Shown: piece after piece, positions 56,779 through 64,000 of the stretch | Layout of the letters: the number at the start of each line of letters is the position of its first letter | How positions within the stretch are numbered: the stretch's first letter is position 1 | Source of the DNA: Mycobacterium scrofulaceum | GTDB lineage: Bacteria; Actinomycetota; Actinomycetes; Mycobacteriales; Mycobacteriaceae | Direction of reading: 5' to 3' | Length of the DNA stretch: 64,000 nt | NCBI RefSeq assembly: GCF_002086735.1 | Contig: NZ_MVIJ01000022.1 | Coordinates: 1 to 64,000, forward strand | Position numbers and translations under genes: made by a program | The notes under the pieces: generated by a model | Databases searched by the model: none | Told to the model about the DNA's origin: nothing | Seen by the model: only the letters and a program-made list of their open reading frames with translations

Positions 56779-57552
56779 TCAGAACCAGCGGCTCCAGAAG
56801 CGGGTGAGCAGGTTGCCCGCGGACACCAGCCAGGGCGGCACCCCGGAGAACTCGAACAGCCAGAGCATCATCTGGAAGAACCAGTGACTGGCCGGCAGCA
56901 GCAGGAACAGCAGGATGAAAAAGCCCCACTGCTTGGCGGGCGCCACCGCGCGCTGCGTCTCGGGGCTCAGGTGCGGCTCCAGGGCGTCGTACCCGTCCAG
57001 GCCCGGGATGGGCAGCACGTTCAGCACCACCGCGGTCAGCTGCAGGAAGCCCAGGAACGCGACCCCGGCCCACAGCACCTGGTGGAACGGGTCGTAGAAC
57101 AACCGCGTCAGCGCCAGCAGCAGCACCGCCAGCACCAGGTTGGCGGCCGGCCCCGCGAGGCTGACCAGGGTGCGCCGGTTCGGCGTCATGAACCAGGTCC
57201 GCACGTACACCGCTGCGCCCGGCAGGCCGATCCCGCCCAGCGCGATCACCACCATCGGCAGCAGCAGCGACAGCGCGGGATGGCTGTAGCGGCGCGGATC
57301 CAGCGTCAGGTAGCCGCGGACGGCGGCGTCGTGGTCGCCGAATCGCCAGGCGGTCACCGCGTGGCCGAACTCGTGCAGGCACAGTGACACCAGCCAGCCG
57401 GCGATCACGAGGGTGAACACCCCGAAATAGGCCAGCGGCCGCACGGTGCTGCCGGCCAGCCAGGCCAGCACGGCGCCGATCGCCGTCAGGCCGACCAGGG
57501 CCAGGAACAGGGGGCTGGGTCGCACCGATTCGCGCCGGGCGGGCAGGGTCAC
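56779..57552 (-). CDS. M50-family (site-2 protease-like) membrane metalloprotease
   Basis: 257 residues with five to six membrane helices. The zinc site has HEFGH (SLCLHEFGHAVTAWRFGD) and the distal Asp in NVLPIPGLDGYDAL, the M50B arrangement. No PDZ or CBS domain. It resembles Rv0359. Substrate unknown; the family cleaves membrane proteins inside the bilayer. Start ATG 57552 lies 9 bp after the end of the following gene on the same strand, so the two are probably one operon. Confidence 0.9.
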   Translation of the reverse strand: MTLPARRESVRPSPLFLALVGLTAIGAVLAWLAGSTVRPLAYFGVFTLVIAGWLVSLCLHEFGHAVTAWRFGDHDAAVRGYLTLDPRRYSHPALSLLLPMVVIALGGIGLPGAAVYVRTWFMTPNRRTLVSLAGPAANLVLAVLLLALTRLFYDPFHQVLWAGVAFLGFLQLTAVVLNVLPIPGLDGYDALEPHLSPETQRAVAPAKQWGFFILLFLLLPASHWFFQMMLWLFEFSGVPPWLVSAGNLLTRFWSRWF

Positions 57553-57561
57553 CGGTCGAAA

Positions 57562-58196
57562 CTATCGGACCGCCAGCCAGCCCTCGACGTTGCGGTAGAA
57601 CGTCGACCGGCGCGCCGGGCGCGGCGCGGGCACGCCGTCGCGCACCACGATGACGCCGGTGCTGCCCAGCTGGACCGCGCGGCCGGGCAGCCAACGGCGC
57701 CAGCCCGCCGGCACGCGGGCCCGCAGGCCCGGCACGGCCCGCGTCGGCTCGATCTCGACGGCGGGGGCGTCGCCGTCGAACAACGTGGCGTCGTCGACGA
57801 CCGCCTCGCCCCGGATGGCCGGCTCGCCATCGGGCGGCAGCCAGCTCGCCCGCCCGACGATCACCGACCCGGTTTCGTCGCGGACCAGGGTCACCCGCCG
57901 GGCGGACCCGCCCCGGGCCCGCCGCGCCGCCCGCCGCCCGGCGGGCAGGCGGTAGGCCAGGGTCGCGCGGCTGCGCCGACGCGGCACGTAGGCGACCTCG
58001 ACGTCGAGCCGGTCCGCGCGCAGCAGCCGGGTCAGCACGGCGGCCAGGTCGGCGTCGGCGCCGACCACCACCAGCCGCCGGTACGGGCCGATTGCCGTGT
58101 CGAGATCGGCCGTATGGACCGGCAGGCCGATCAGCGGCCGCGGCAGGCGGCGATCACCGACGGCAACACCGCTACGGCGGGATCTTCTTGACTCAC
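57562..58196 (-). pseudogene. Rv0358-like protein, apparently frameshifted near its start
   Basis: The main frame (about 190 residues) has PLIGLPVHTADLDTAIGPYRRLVVVGADADLAAVLTRLLRADRLDVEVAYVP and ends STFYRNVEGWLAVR; it has no known catalytic motif. In that frame the region upstream of PLIGLP is Arg-rich, has many T/A third bases and lacks a good start. In another frame, GTG at 58196 with AAGGG six bases before it gives MSQEDPAVAVLPSVIAACRGR with strong G/C third bases, then meets a stop (58134). A one-base indel near 58135 would join the two. It may be a real frameshift or a sequence error. An alternative is a TTG start at 58215 in the main frame. Confidence 0.6.
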
Positions 58197-58470
58197 CAAT
58201 ACCCTTGTCTTTCAAGATCTCTCGTCCACCCTGCGACCAGACCGGCTGGGGGCCGGACGATCTCGGCATAACGACGCAGTCACAACATGGTTGCGGACTG
58301 CGAAAGTTGTTGCGCCACCGCCTTATGGCAACCGGATACTTTACTCCTGCCACGGGGTCAACGAATGGGTGGCCAAGAGAACGGAGAATTGCCATTCGCC
58401 GACTCACCGCCTTCTTCTCGGCCGCGGGAACCGCGCCGCCCGCGCCCGGTGCCGGCCCCACGCGCGTCCG

Positions 58471-59382
58471 TTGCTGACGAGGCAACTCCGCCGTGTTGGC
58501 GCCGTGGCGGTTTCGGCCGTCCTGCTGTGCGTCGAGCCGGCGACGGCCGCGGCCGACGAATCGATCGTGATCGACCTGGTGCGCCACGGCGAGTCGGAGG
58601 GCAACGCGGCGCGCGTGATCGACACCGCGGTGCCCGGCAAGGTGCTGACCGCGCTCGGCCGCCAACAGGCGGGCAACATCGCCACCACGCTGGCCGCGCA
58701 GGGTCCGTTCGCCGGGATCTTCGCGTCGCAGCTGACCAGGACGCAGCAGACCGCGGCGCCGTTGGCGGCCGCGTTGGCGATGAATGTCGAGGCACTGCCC
58801 GGCCTCAACGAGATCGACGCCGGCGCGTTCAACGGGCAACCGCAGTTCAGCCTCGCGGGGCTGGCGTACCTGCTCGGCCCGGTGGCGTGGTTGCTGGGAC
58901 TGCGCATCGTGCCGATGCTGGCCCCGGGATCCACCGACGCCAACGGATTCGAGTTCCACGACCGCTTCAACGGCGCGCTGCAAACGATGTACGGCAACGC
59001 GGCGACCGACGCGGGCCGCTTCAACGACTCCCTGCAAACGATCTACGGCAACGCCATGGCCAACCCGGTCCGCACCGCGGGCGGCGAGATCACCGAAGTG
59101 GCGTTCTCCAGCGAGTTCGCCATCGGCGTCGGGACGATGATGAGCGTCAGAAACCCGGATCCGTTGCTCCTGCTCTTCGACCCGCTGCCCAACACCGGCG
59201 TCGTGGTGATCCGGGGCAACCCGCACGACGGCTGGACGCTGGTCAGCTGGAACGGGAAACCGGTGTGGCCGGGCTGGGCGGCCAAGAGGACCGATCGCGA
59301 TCCCAAGCAGCCCCTGTGCCTGATGTTGGACGCGCCGACCGCCGGCGGTGTATGCGCTGCTCAACCGCGCGTGGCGCCGTGA
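58471..59382 (+). CDS. Secreted histidine phosphatase (RHG) family protein
   Basis: 303 residues from a TTG at 58471, chosen because it gives a proper signal peptide (basic LLTRQLRRVG, hydrophobic AVAVSAVLLCV, cleavage near ATAAAD). The catalytic motif is LVRHGESEG with the phospho-accepting His, followed by SQLTRTQQTA and a later His in NPHDG or the FHDRF region. The family removes phosphate from varied substrates; the target is unknown. A 274-bp AT-richer gap lies before it, shared with the divergent Rv0358-like gene. Confidence 0.82.
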   Translation: MLTRQLRRVGAVAVSAVLLCVEPATAAADESIVIDLVRHGESEGNAARVIDTAVPGKVLTALGRQQAGNIATTLAAQGPFAGIFASQLTRTQQTAAPLAAALAMNVEALPGLNEIDAGAFNGQPQFSLAGLAYLLGPVAWLLGLRIVPMLAPGSTDANGFEFHDRFNGALQTMYGNAATDAGRFNDSLQTIYGNAMANPVRTAGGEITEVAFSSEFAIGVGTMMSVRNPDPLLLLFDPLPNTGVVVIRGNPHDGWTLVSWNGKPVWPGWAAKRTDRDPKQPLCLMLDAPTAGGVCAAQPRVAP

Positions 59383-59463
59383 GTCTCGGCCGTGGAGGAC
59401 ACGCGTCGCGATCAAACGGCCCTTGGCGCGGGTCCATCGTCACCCGACGTTTAGGATCGCCAC

Positions 59464-59619
59464 GTGAGCGCGTCAAGCGAAGATGCCTCCAGCTACGCGC
59501 GCGGTCCCGGGGCACTCAACCGAGACCCTGGTGCGGGCGGGCAGCTCGAGCCACCGGGTGATGCCGCAAGCCGTTGCAGCGCTGCAGGATACGGTGCGCT
59601 GCCAGTAGAACCACAGTAA
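59464..59619 (+). CDS. Possible leaderless small ORF upstream of purA
   Basis: A GTG at 59464 lies seven bases after TAGGAT (59452-59457), a -10-like box, and opens 51 codons ([14 protein letters not shown]...) ending 17 bp before purA. The codon bias is weak, so it may only be the purA leader; no similarity recognised. Confidence 0.25.
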   Translation: MSASSEDASSYARGPGALNRDPGAGGQLEPPGDAASRCSAAGYGALPVEPQ

Positions 59620-59636
59620 GCAGGCGGGAGCGAGTC

Positions 59637-60935
59637 ATGCCGGCAATCGTCCTCATCGGCGCCCAATGGGGCGACGAGGGCAAAGGCAAAGCCACTGACC
59701 TGCTCGGCGGTCGCGTGCAGTGGGTCGTGCGCTATCAGGGTGGCAACAACGCCGGGCACACCGTCGTTTTGCCCAGCGGCGAGAACTTCGCGCTGCACCT
59801 GATCCCGTCCGGGGTGCTGACCCCCGGCGTCACCAACGTCATCGGCAACGGGGTGGTGGTCGACCCCGGCGTGCTGCTCGACGAGCTCAGGGGGCTCGAG
59901 GACCGCGGCGTGGACACCACCAAGCTGCTGATCTCCGCCGACGCGCACCTGCTGTTGCCCTACCACGTGGCCATCGACAAGGTCACCGAGCGCTACATGG
60001 GCAACAAGAAGATCGGCACCACCGGGCGCGGCATCGGGCCGTGCTACCAGGACAAGATCGCGCGCCAGGGCATCCGGGTCGCGGACGTGCTCGACCCCGA
60101 CCAGCTGACCCACAAGGTCGAGGCCGCGCTCGAGCTCAAGAACCAGATCCTGGTCAAGATCTACAACCGCAAGGCGCTGGACCCGCACCAGGTGGTCGAG
60201 GCCCTGCTGGAACAGGCCGAGGGTTTCCGCCACCGCATCCGCGACACCCGGCGGCTGCTCAACGCCGCGCTCGAGACCGGCGAAACGGTCCTGCTGGAGG
60301 GCTCCCAGGGCACCCTGCTCGACGTCGACCACGGCACGTATCCCTATGTGACGTCGTCGAATCCGACCGCCGGGGGCGCGGCCGTCGGGTCCGGCATCGG
60401 ACCCACCCGCATCACCACGGTGCTGGGGATCCTCAAGGCCTACACCACCCGGGTCGGCTCCGGGCCGTTCCCCACCGAGCTGTTCGACTCCAACGGCGAA
60501 TACCTGTCCAAGACCGGCGGCGAGTTCGGCGTCACCACCGGGCGGCGGCGCCGGTGCGGCTGGTTCGACGCGGTCATCGCCCGCTACGCCACGCGGGTCA
60601 ACGGCATCACCGACTTCTTCCTGACCAAGCTCGACGTGCTGTCCACCCTGGAAACCGTCCCGATCTGCGTCGGCTACCGCATCGACGGCGAGCGCACCAA
60701 CGACATGCCGATGACGCAGAGCGACCTGGCCCGCGCCGAACCGATCTACGAGGAGTTGCCGGGCTGGTGGGAGGACATCTCCGGCGCGCGCGAATTCGAC
60801 GACCTGCCCGCCAAGGCGCGCGACTACGTGCTGCGACTGGAAGAGCTTGCCGGGGCCCATGTTTCGTGCATCGGCGTCGGTCCTGGACGGGAGCAGACGA
60901 TCGTGCGCCGCGACGTGCTGGCGGCGCGCCCGTGA
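59637..60935 (+). CDS. purA: Adenylosuccinate synthetase
   Basis: 432 residues, length of Rv0357c. PurA uses GTP to join IMP and aspartate to adenylosuccinate in AMP synthesis. The GTP P-loop is [11 protein letters not shown] (residues 8-18), with [55 protein letters not shown] and TKLDVL (the guanine site). The ATG at 59637 is the family start; the open frame upstream is not needed. The thioesterase-like gene overlaps its stop by 4 bp. Confidence 0.97.
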   Translation: MPAIVLIGAQWGDEGKGKATDLLGGRVQWVVRYQGGNNAGHTVVLPSGENFALHLIPSGVLTPGVTNVIGNGVVVDPGVLLDELRGLEDRGVDTTKLLISADAHLLLPYHVAIDKVTERYMGNKKIGTTGRGIGPCYQDKIARQGIRVADVLDPDQLTHKVEAALELKNQILVKIYNRKALDPHQVVEALLEQAEGFRHRIRDTRRLLNAALETGETVLLEGSQGTLLDVDHGTYPYVTSSNPTAGGAAVGSGIGPTRITTVLGILKAYTTRVGSGPFPTELFDSNGEYLSKTGGEFGVTTGRRRRCGWFDAVIARYATRVNGITDFFLTKLDVLSTLETVPICVGYRIDGERTNDMPMTQSDLARAEPIYEELPGWWEDISGAREFDDLPAKARDYVLRLEELAGAHVSCIGVGPGREQTIVRRDVLAARP

Positions 60936-61570
60936 CGGAGCCGGACCCGAAAGAGCTCGACCCCGAATACGAACACCACGGCGGATTTCCCGAATACGGC
61001 CCGGCCAGCCCCGGCCCGGGTTTCGGCCGGTTCGTCGCGGCGATGCGGGCGCTGCAGGACCTCGCCGTCTCCGCCGACCCCGGCGAGCACGTGTGGGACG
61101 ACGCGGCCGACCGCGCCGCGGCCCTGGTGGAGCTGCTGCGCCCATTCCAGGCCGACGAGGGCAAGGCGCCGGCGGGGCGCACGCCCGACCTGCCCGGCAT
61201 GGGCAGCCTGCTGTTGCCGCCCTGGACGTTGACCCGCTATGCGCCCGACGGGGTCGAGATGGCCGGCCACTTCAGCCGGTTTCACGTCGGCGGGAACCAC
61301 GCCGTGCACGGCGGGGTGCTGCCGCTGCTGTTCGACAACCTGTTCGGCATGGTCTCGCACGCCGCCGGGCGGCCCATCAGCCGGACCGCCTTCCTGCACG
61401 TCGACTATCGCAAGGTCACCCCGATCGACACCCCACTGACCGTGCGCGGCCGCGTCACGGGCACCGAAGGCCGCAAGGCGTTCGTGGCCGCGGAACTCCT
61501 CGACGGCGACGGCGCGGTGCTGGCCGAGGGCAACGGCCTGATGGTGCGGCTGCTTCCCGGCCAGCCCTAA
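60932..61570 (+). CDS. Hotdog-fold thioesterase-like protein (Rv0356c-like)
   Basis: 212 residues. The C-terminal half is a PaaI/4HBT-type hotdog domain: [35 protein letters not shown] with the usual G-x-VHGG-x2-x3-D pattern, then [22 protein letters not shown] and [11 protein letters not shown]. The N-terminal 100 residues are helical and specific to mycobacteria. It probably hydrolyses an acyl-CoA; the substrate is unknown. The GTG start overlaps the purA stop (GTGA). Confidence 0.87.
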   Translation: MTEPDPKELDPEYEHHGGFPEYGPASPGPGFGRFVAAMRALQDLAVSADPGEHVWDDAADRAAALVELLRPFQADEGKAPAGRTPDLPGMGSLLLPPWTLTRYAPDGVEMAGHFSRFHVGGNHAVHGGVLPLLFDNLFGMVSHAAGRPISRTAFLHVDYRKVTPIDTPLTVRGRVTGTEGRKAFVAAELLDGDGAVLAEGNGLMVRLLPGQP

Positions 61571-61595
61571 CCCGCCGCGCACCTATCCTGAAGCG

Positions 61596-62792
61596 GTGAC
61601 CGACGGACCAGACGACAAGACCAGCGTGCTCGCCGTGCCCCCGCGAACGCCTGCGGAGGCGGCCGACGACCGGCCGCGGGTGGTCTTGTTGGGTTCCGGC
61701 GACCTGAGCCGGGAACTGGCGATCGCGTTGGGCCGCCTGGGCGCGCGGGTGATCGCCGTCGACGAGCGCGCGGACGCGCCCGCTCACGCGGTGGCCGATC
61801 AGTCGCTCGTGGTCCCGATGACCGACGCGGACGCGCTGACGCGGGCCGTCGGGGGGCTGCGGCCGGACGTCGTGGTCGCCGCCGCCGACGCTGTCGCGAT
61901 CCACGCCCTCGAGGGACTCGAGGGCCCGCACACCCAGCTGGTGCCCGGCGCCCGCGCCGTCCGGCTGGCTGCCGACCGGGAGGGCCTGCGCCGGCTGGCC
62001 GCCGACGAGTTGGGGCTGCCCACCGCGCCGTTCTGGTTCGTCGGCTCGGTCGGCGAACTCGAGGCGGTGGGCGCCCACGCCGGCTATCCGCTGCTGGTGA
62101 AGCCGGCGGCCGCCGGGCGCGGACAGTCGGTGGCGTCCGGCCCCGACGACCTCGGGCCGGCCTGGCAGCGCGCGACCGAAGGCCAGGGCCCGCCGCACCG
62201 CGTGCTGGCCGAAACCGTGGTCGAGGTCGAGCACTACGTCACCCTGCTGGTGGTGCGCGGCGAGGGACCCGAGGGGCCGGTGGTCGACTTCTGCACGCCC
62301 ATCGGCCATCGCGAGGGAGCCGCCGACGGGCCGGAGTGCTGGCAACCGCAGCCGGTGAGCGAGGCGGCGATGGACGCGGCCAAATCCATTGCCGCGCGGA
62401 TCGTCAAGGCGCTCGGCGGGCGCGGCGTCTTCGGCGTCGAGCTGATGATCAACGGCGACGAGGTGTACTTCGCCGACGTCACGCCCCGCCCCGCCGAGAG
62501 CGCCTGGGTGACGGTGCGCAGCCAGCGGCTGTCGGCCTTCGACCTGCAGGCCCGGACCATCCTGGGCCTGCCGGTGGACACCATGATGATCTCGCCGGGC
62601 GCGGCCCACCGGGTGCAGCGCGCCGACGGGCCCGCCGCCGCGCTGGCCGGGGCGCTCGGCGTGCCGGAGAGCGACCTGCGCGCCGTCGGGCGGGGATTCC
62701 AGGCGCTGGCCACCGCGCCCGAGGTGGCGGTGGCGCGCGAGCGCGCCCGCGAGGCAGCGAACCGGCTGACCGCGCGCCCGCCGGCCCACTGA
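61596..62792 (+). CDS. purT: Formate-dependent GAR transformylase
   Basis: 398 residues of the ATP-grasp family. PurT makes formyl-GAR from formate, ATP and glycinamide ribonucleotide in purine synthesis. Features: RVVLLGSGDLSRELAIALGRLGARVIAVD at the N-terminus, RLAADREGLRRLAADELGLPTAPF, the ATP-grasp loop KPAAAGRGQSV, and VFGVELMINGDEVYFADVTPRPAESA. It corresponds to Rv0389. The GTG at 61596 begins a 25-residue extension before the core. It keeps its M. tuberculosis orientation, unlike the upstream block. Confidence 0.94.
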   Translation: MTDGPDDKTSVLAVPPRTPAEAADDRPRVVLLGSGDLSRELAIALGRLGARVIAVDERADAPAHAVADQSLVVPMTDADALTRAVGGLRPDVVVAAADAVAIHALEGLEGPHTQLVPGARAVRLAADREGLRRLAADELGLPTAPFWFVGSVGELEAVGAHAGYPLLVKPAAAGRGQSVASGPDDLGPAWQRATEGQGPPHRVLAETVVEVEHYVTLLVVRGEGPEGPVVDFCTPIGHREGAADGPECWQPQPVSEAAMDAAKSIAARIVKALGGRGVFGVELMINGDEVYFADVTPRPAESAWVTVRSQRLSAFDLQARTILGLPVDTMMISPGAAHRVQRADGPAAALAGALGVPESDLRAVGRGFQALATAPEVAVARERAREAANRLTARPPAH

Positions 62793-62832
62793 GTTATCGC
62801 CCGGCGAGGCGTCCTCGCTACCATCCGAGGTC

Positions 62833-63261
62833 ATGAGCACAGCGCGCGGCTACGCCGGAGACATCACGCCCCAGGAGGCATGGAAGCTGCTCAGCGAGAA
62901 CCCGGACGCTGTGCTGGTCGACGTGCGTACCGACGCCGAATGGCGCTTCGTCGGCGTGCCCGACCTGTCCAGCCTGGGCCGCGACGTGGTGTTCATCGAG
63001 TGGAACACGTCCGACGGCGCCTTCAACGCCAATTTCACCGACGAACTCGCCGAACGCGTTCCCGAGACCGCGGCCGAGCGTCCGGTGGTGTTCCTGTGTC
63101 GCTCGGGCAACCGCTCCATCGGCGCCGCCGAGGCGGCCACCCGGGTCGGCATCTCCCCGGCCTACAACGTGCTGGACGGCTTCGAGGGCCACCCGAACGC
63201 CCAGGGCCAGCGCGGCGAATCGGGTTGGCGCGCCATCGGTTTGCCGTGGAAGCAGCTGTGA
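62833..63261 (+). CDS. Rhodanese-like sulfurtransferase
   Basis: 142 residues with one rhodanese domain: DAVLVDVRTDAEWRFVGVPDLSSLG and the active-site loop VVFLCRSGNRS, with the sulfur-carrying Cys. NVLDGFEGHPNAQGQRGESGWRAIGLPW ends the domain. It resembles Rv0390. The stop overlaps the metZ start by 4 bp, so it may supply sulfane sulfur or handle sulfide for MetZ; this link is inferred from position. Confidence 0.92.
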   Translation: MSTARGYAGDITPQEAWKLLSENPDAVLVDVRTDAEWRFVGVPDLSSLGRDVVFIEWNTSDGAFNANFTDELAERVPETAAERPVVFLCRSGNRSIGAAEAATRVGISPAYNVLDGFEGHPNAQGQRGESGWRAIGLPWKQL

Positions 63262-64000
63262 CCGACCCGTCCCCGCCGGGGGACTCCGTCCGCGCGCCCA
63301 AGGCGCTGCCCGACGGCGTCGGCCCGGCGACCATCGGGGTGCGCGGCGGGCTGCTGCGCTCGGGGTTCGACGAGACCGCCGAGGCGATGTATCTGACCTC
63401 GGGCTACGTGTACCCCTCGGCCGCCGTCGCGGAGCGCTCGTTCACCGGCGAGCTGGACCACTTCGTGTACTCGCGCTACGGGAATCCGACCGTGACCATG
63501 TTCGAGGAGCGGTTGCGGCTCGTCGAGGGCGCGCCCGCGGCGTTCGCCACCGCCAGCGGCATGGCGGCGGTGTTCACCTCGCTGGGCGCGCTGCTGGCCG
63601 CCGGCGACCGGCTGGTCGCGTCGCGCAGCCTGTTCGGTTCGTGTTTCGTGGTGTGCAACGAGATCCTGCCCCGCTGGGGCGTCGAGACCGTCTTCGTCGA
63701 CGGCGACGACCTGGCCCAGTGGGAGGAGGCGCTGGCCAAGCCGACTCAGGCGGTGTTCTTCGAGACGCCGTCCAACCCGATGCAGTCGCTGGTGGACATC
63801 GCCGCGGTGGTCGAGATGGCGCACGCCGCCGGCGCAAAAGTGGTGCTGGACAACGTTTTTGCCACGCCCCTGCTGCAGCGGGGCATCCCGCTGGGCGTCG
63901 ACGTGGTGGTGTACTCGGGCACCAAGCACATCGACGGGCAGGGCCGGGTGCTGGGCGGCGCCATCCTCGGGGACAAGGACTACATCGACGGTCCGGTGCA
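63258..64000 (+). CDS. metZ: O-succinylhomoserine sulfhydrylase (3' end outside window)
   Basis: The first 247 residues of a Cys/Met-metabolism PLP enzyme, open to the window end. It makes homocysteine from O-succinylhomoserine and sulfide. Visible: FVYSRYGNPTVTMFEERL, ATASGMAAVFTSLGALLAAGDRLV, FFETPSNPMQSLVDIAAVV, LDNVFATPLLQRGIPLG and the PLP lysine in VYSGTKHIDGQGR. The GTG at 63258 overlaps the rhodanese stop (GTGA). Orthologue of Rv0391. Confidence 0.93.
   Translation, partial: MTDPSPPGDSVRAPKALPDGVGPATIGVRGGLLRSGFDETAEAMYLTSGYVYPSAAVAERSFTGELDHFVYSRYGNPTVTMFEERLRLVEGAPAAFATASGMAAVFTSLGALLAAGDRLVASRSLFGSCFVVCNEILPRWGVETVFVDGDDLAQWEEALAKPTQAVFFETPSNPMQSLVDIAAVVEMAHAAGAKVVLDNVFATPLLQRGIPLGVDVVVYSGTKHIDGQGRVLGGAILGDKDYIDGPV

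Overview
The window is high-GC DNA (mostly 65-70% G+C with strong G/C third codon positions, frequent GTG/TTG starts and ATGA-type overlaps) from a nontuberculous, probably slow-growing Mycobacterium. Most conserved proteins look like orthologues of Mycobacterium tuberculosis H37Rv Rv0322-Rv0391; I recognise them from memory of the families and of that gene order, not from a database search. No tRNA, rRNA, insertion sequence, CRISPR array or PE/PPE gene was seen.

Layout. (1) 1-9351: end of a Pro/Ala-rich protein, udgA (UDP-glucuronate), an MDMPI-like protein, a SnoaL-like protein, rmlA (dTDP-rhamnose), a YibE/F membrane protein, the aminotransferase aspC, and etfD, the membrane Fe-S oxidoreductase for fatty-acid oxidation electrons. 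(2) 9493-17404, accessory block: a membrane-anchored degenerate Hsp70-like protein, a second membrane protein with a similar Thr-rich tail, a three-gene cassette resembling a polymorphic toxin locus (helical N-domain plus glycine-zipper protein, LpqN-like protein, polytopic membrane protein), a fused MurK-type kinase/MurQ etherase, a DUF488 protein and a secreted protein. (3) 17510-23293: an L-M-S molybdenum hydroxylase, a MobA-like protein and an AnsP2-type permease. (4) 23544-33698, protein quality control: dnaK-grpE-dnaJ1-hspR and clpB, with HspR (HAIR-type) inverted repeats before dnaK (two) and clpB (one); a mutarotase, a globin-reductase divergent from a TetR regulator, and a DUF3060 protein lie between. 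(5) 33906-37689: ttfA (mycolate export), an SDR, pyrE, a lipoprotein and a SpoU methyltransferase. (6) 37817-47390: a complete form I CO dehydrogenase locus (LysR regulator, XdhC/CoxI, coxM-S-L, XdhC-YHS, coxD, coxG, coxE). (7) 47254-58196: eutCB, lamH, acetoacetyl-CoA synthetase, DedA, fba, a membrane protein, DUF3151, a cation-efflux protein with a perfect inverted repeat upstream, an M50 peptidase and a probably frameshifted gene. (8) 58471-64000: a secreted histidine phosphatase, purA, a thioesterase, purT, a rhodanese and the start of metZ.

Compared with H37Rv as I remember it, the segment from just after hspR to just before purT (Rv0385 through Rv0356c) is inverted as a block, while its flanks keep their orientation. 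The most interesting parts are the toxin-like cassette, the degenerate membrane Hsp70, the MurK-MurQ fusion, the CO dehydrogenase active-site loop AYACSFR in place of AYRCSFR, and the repeat upstream of the cation-efflux gene.
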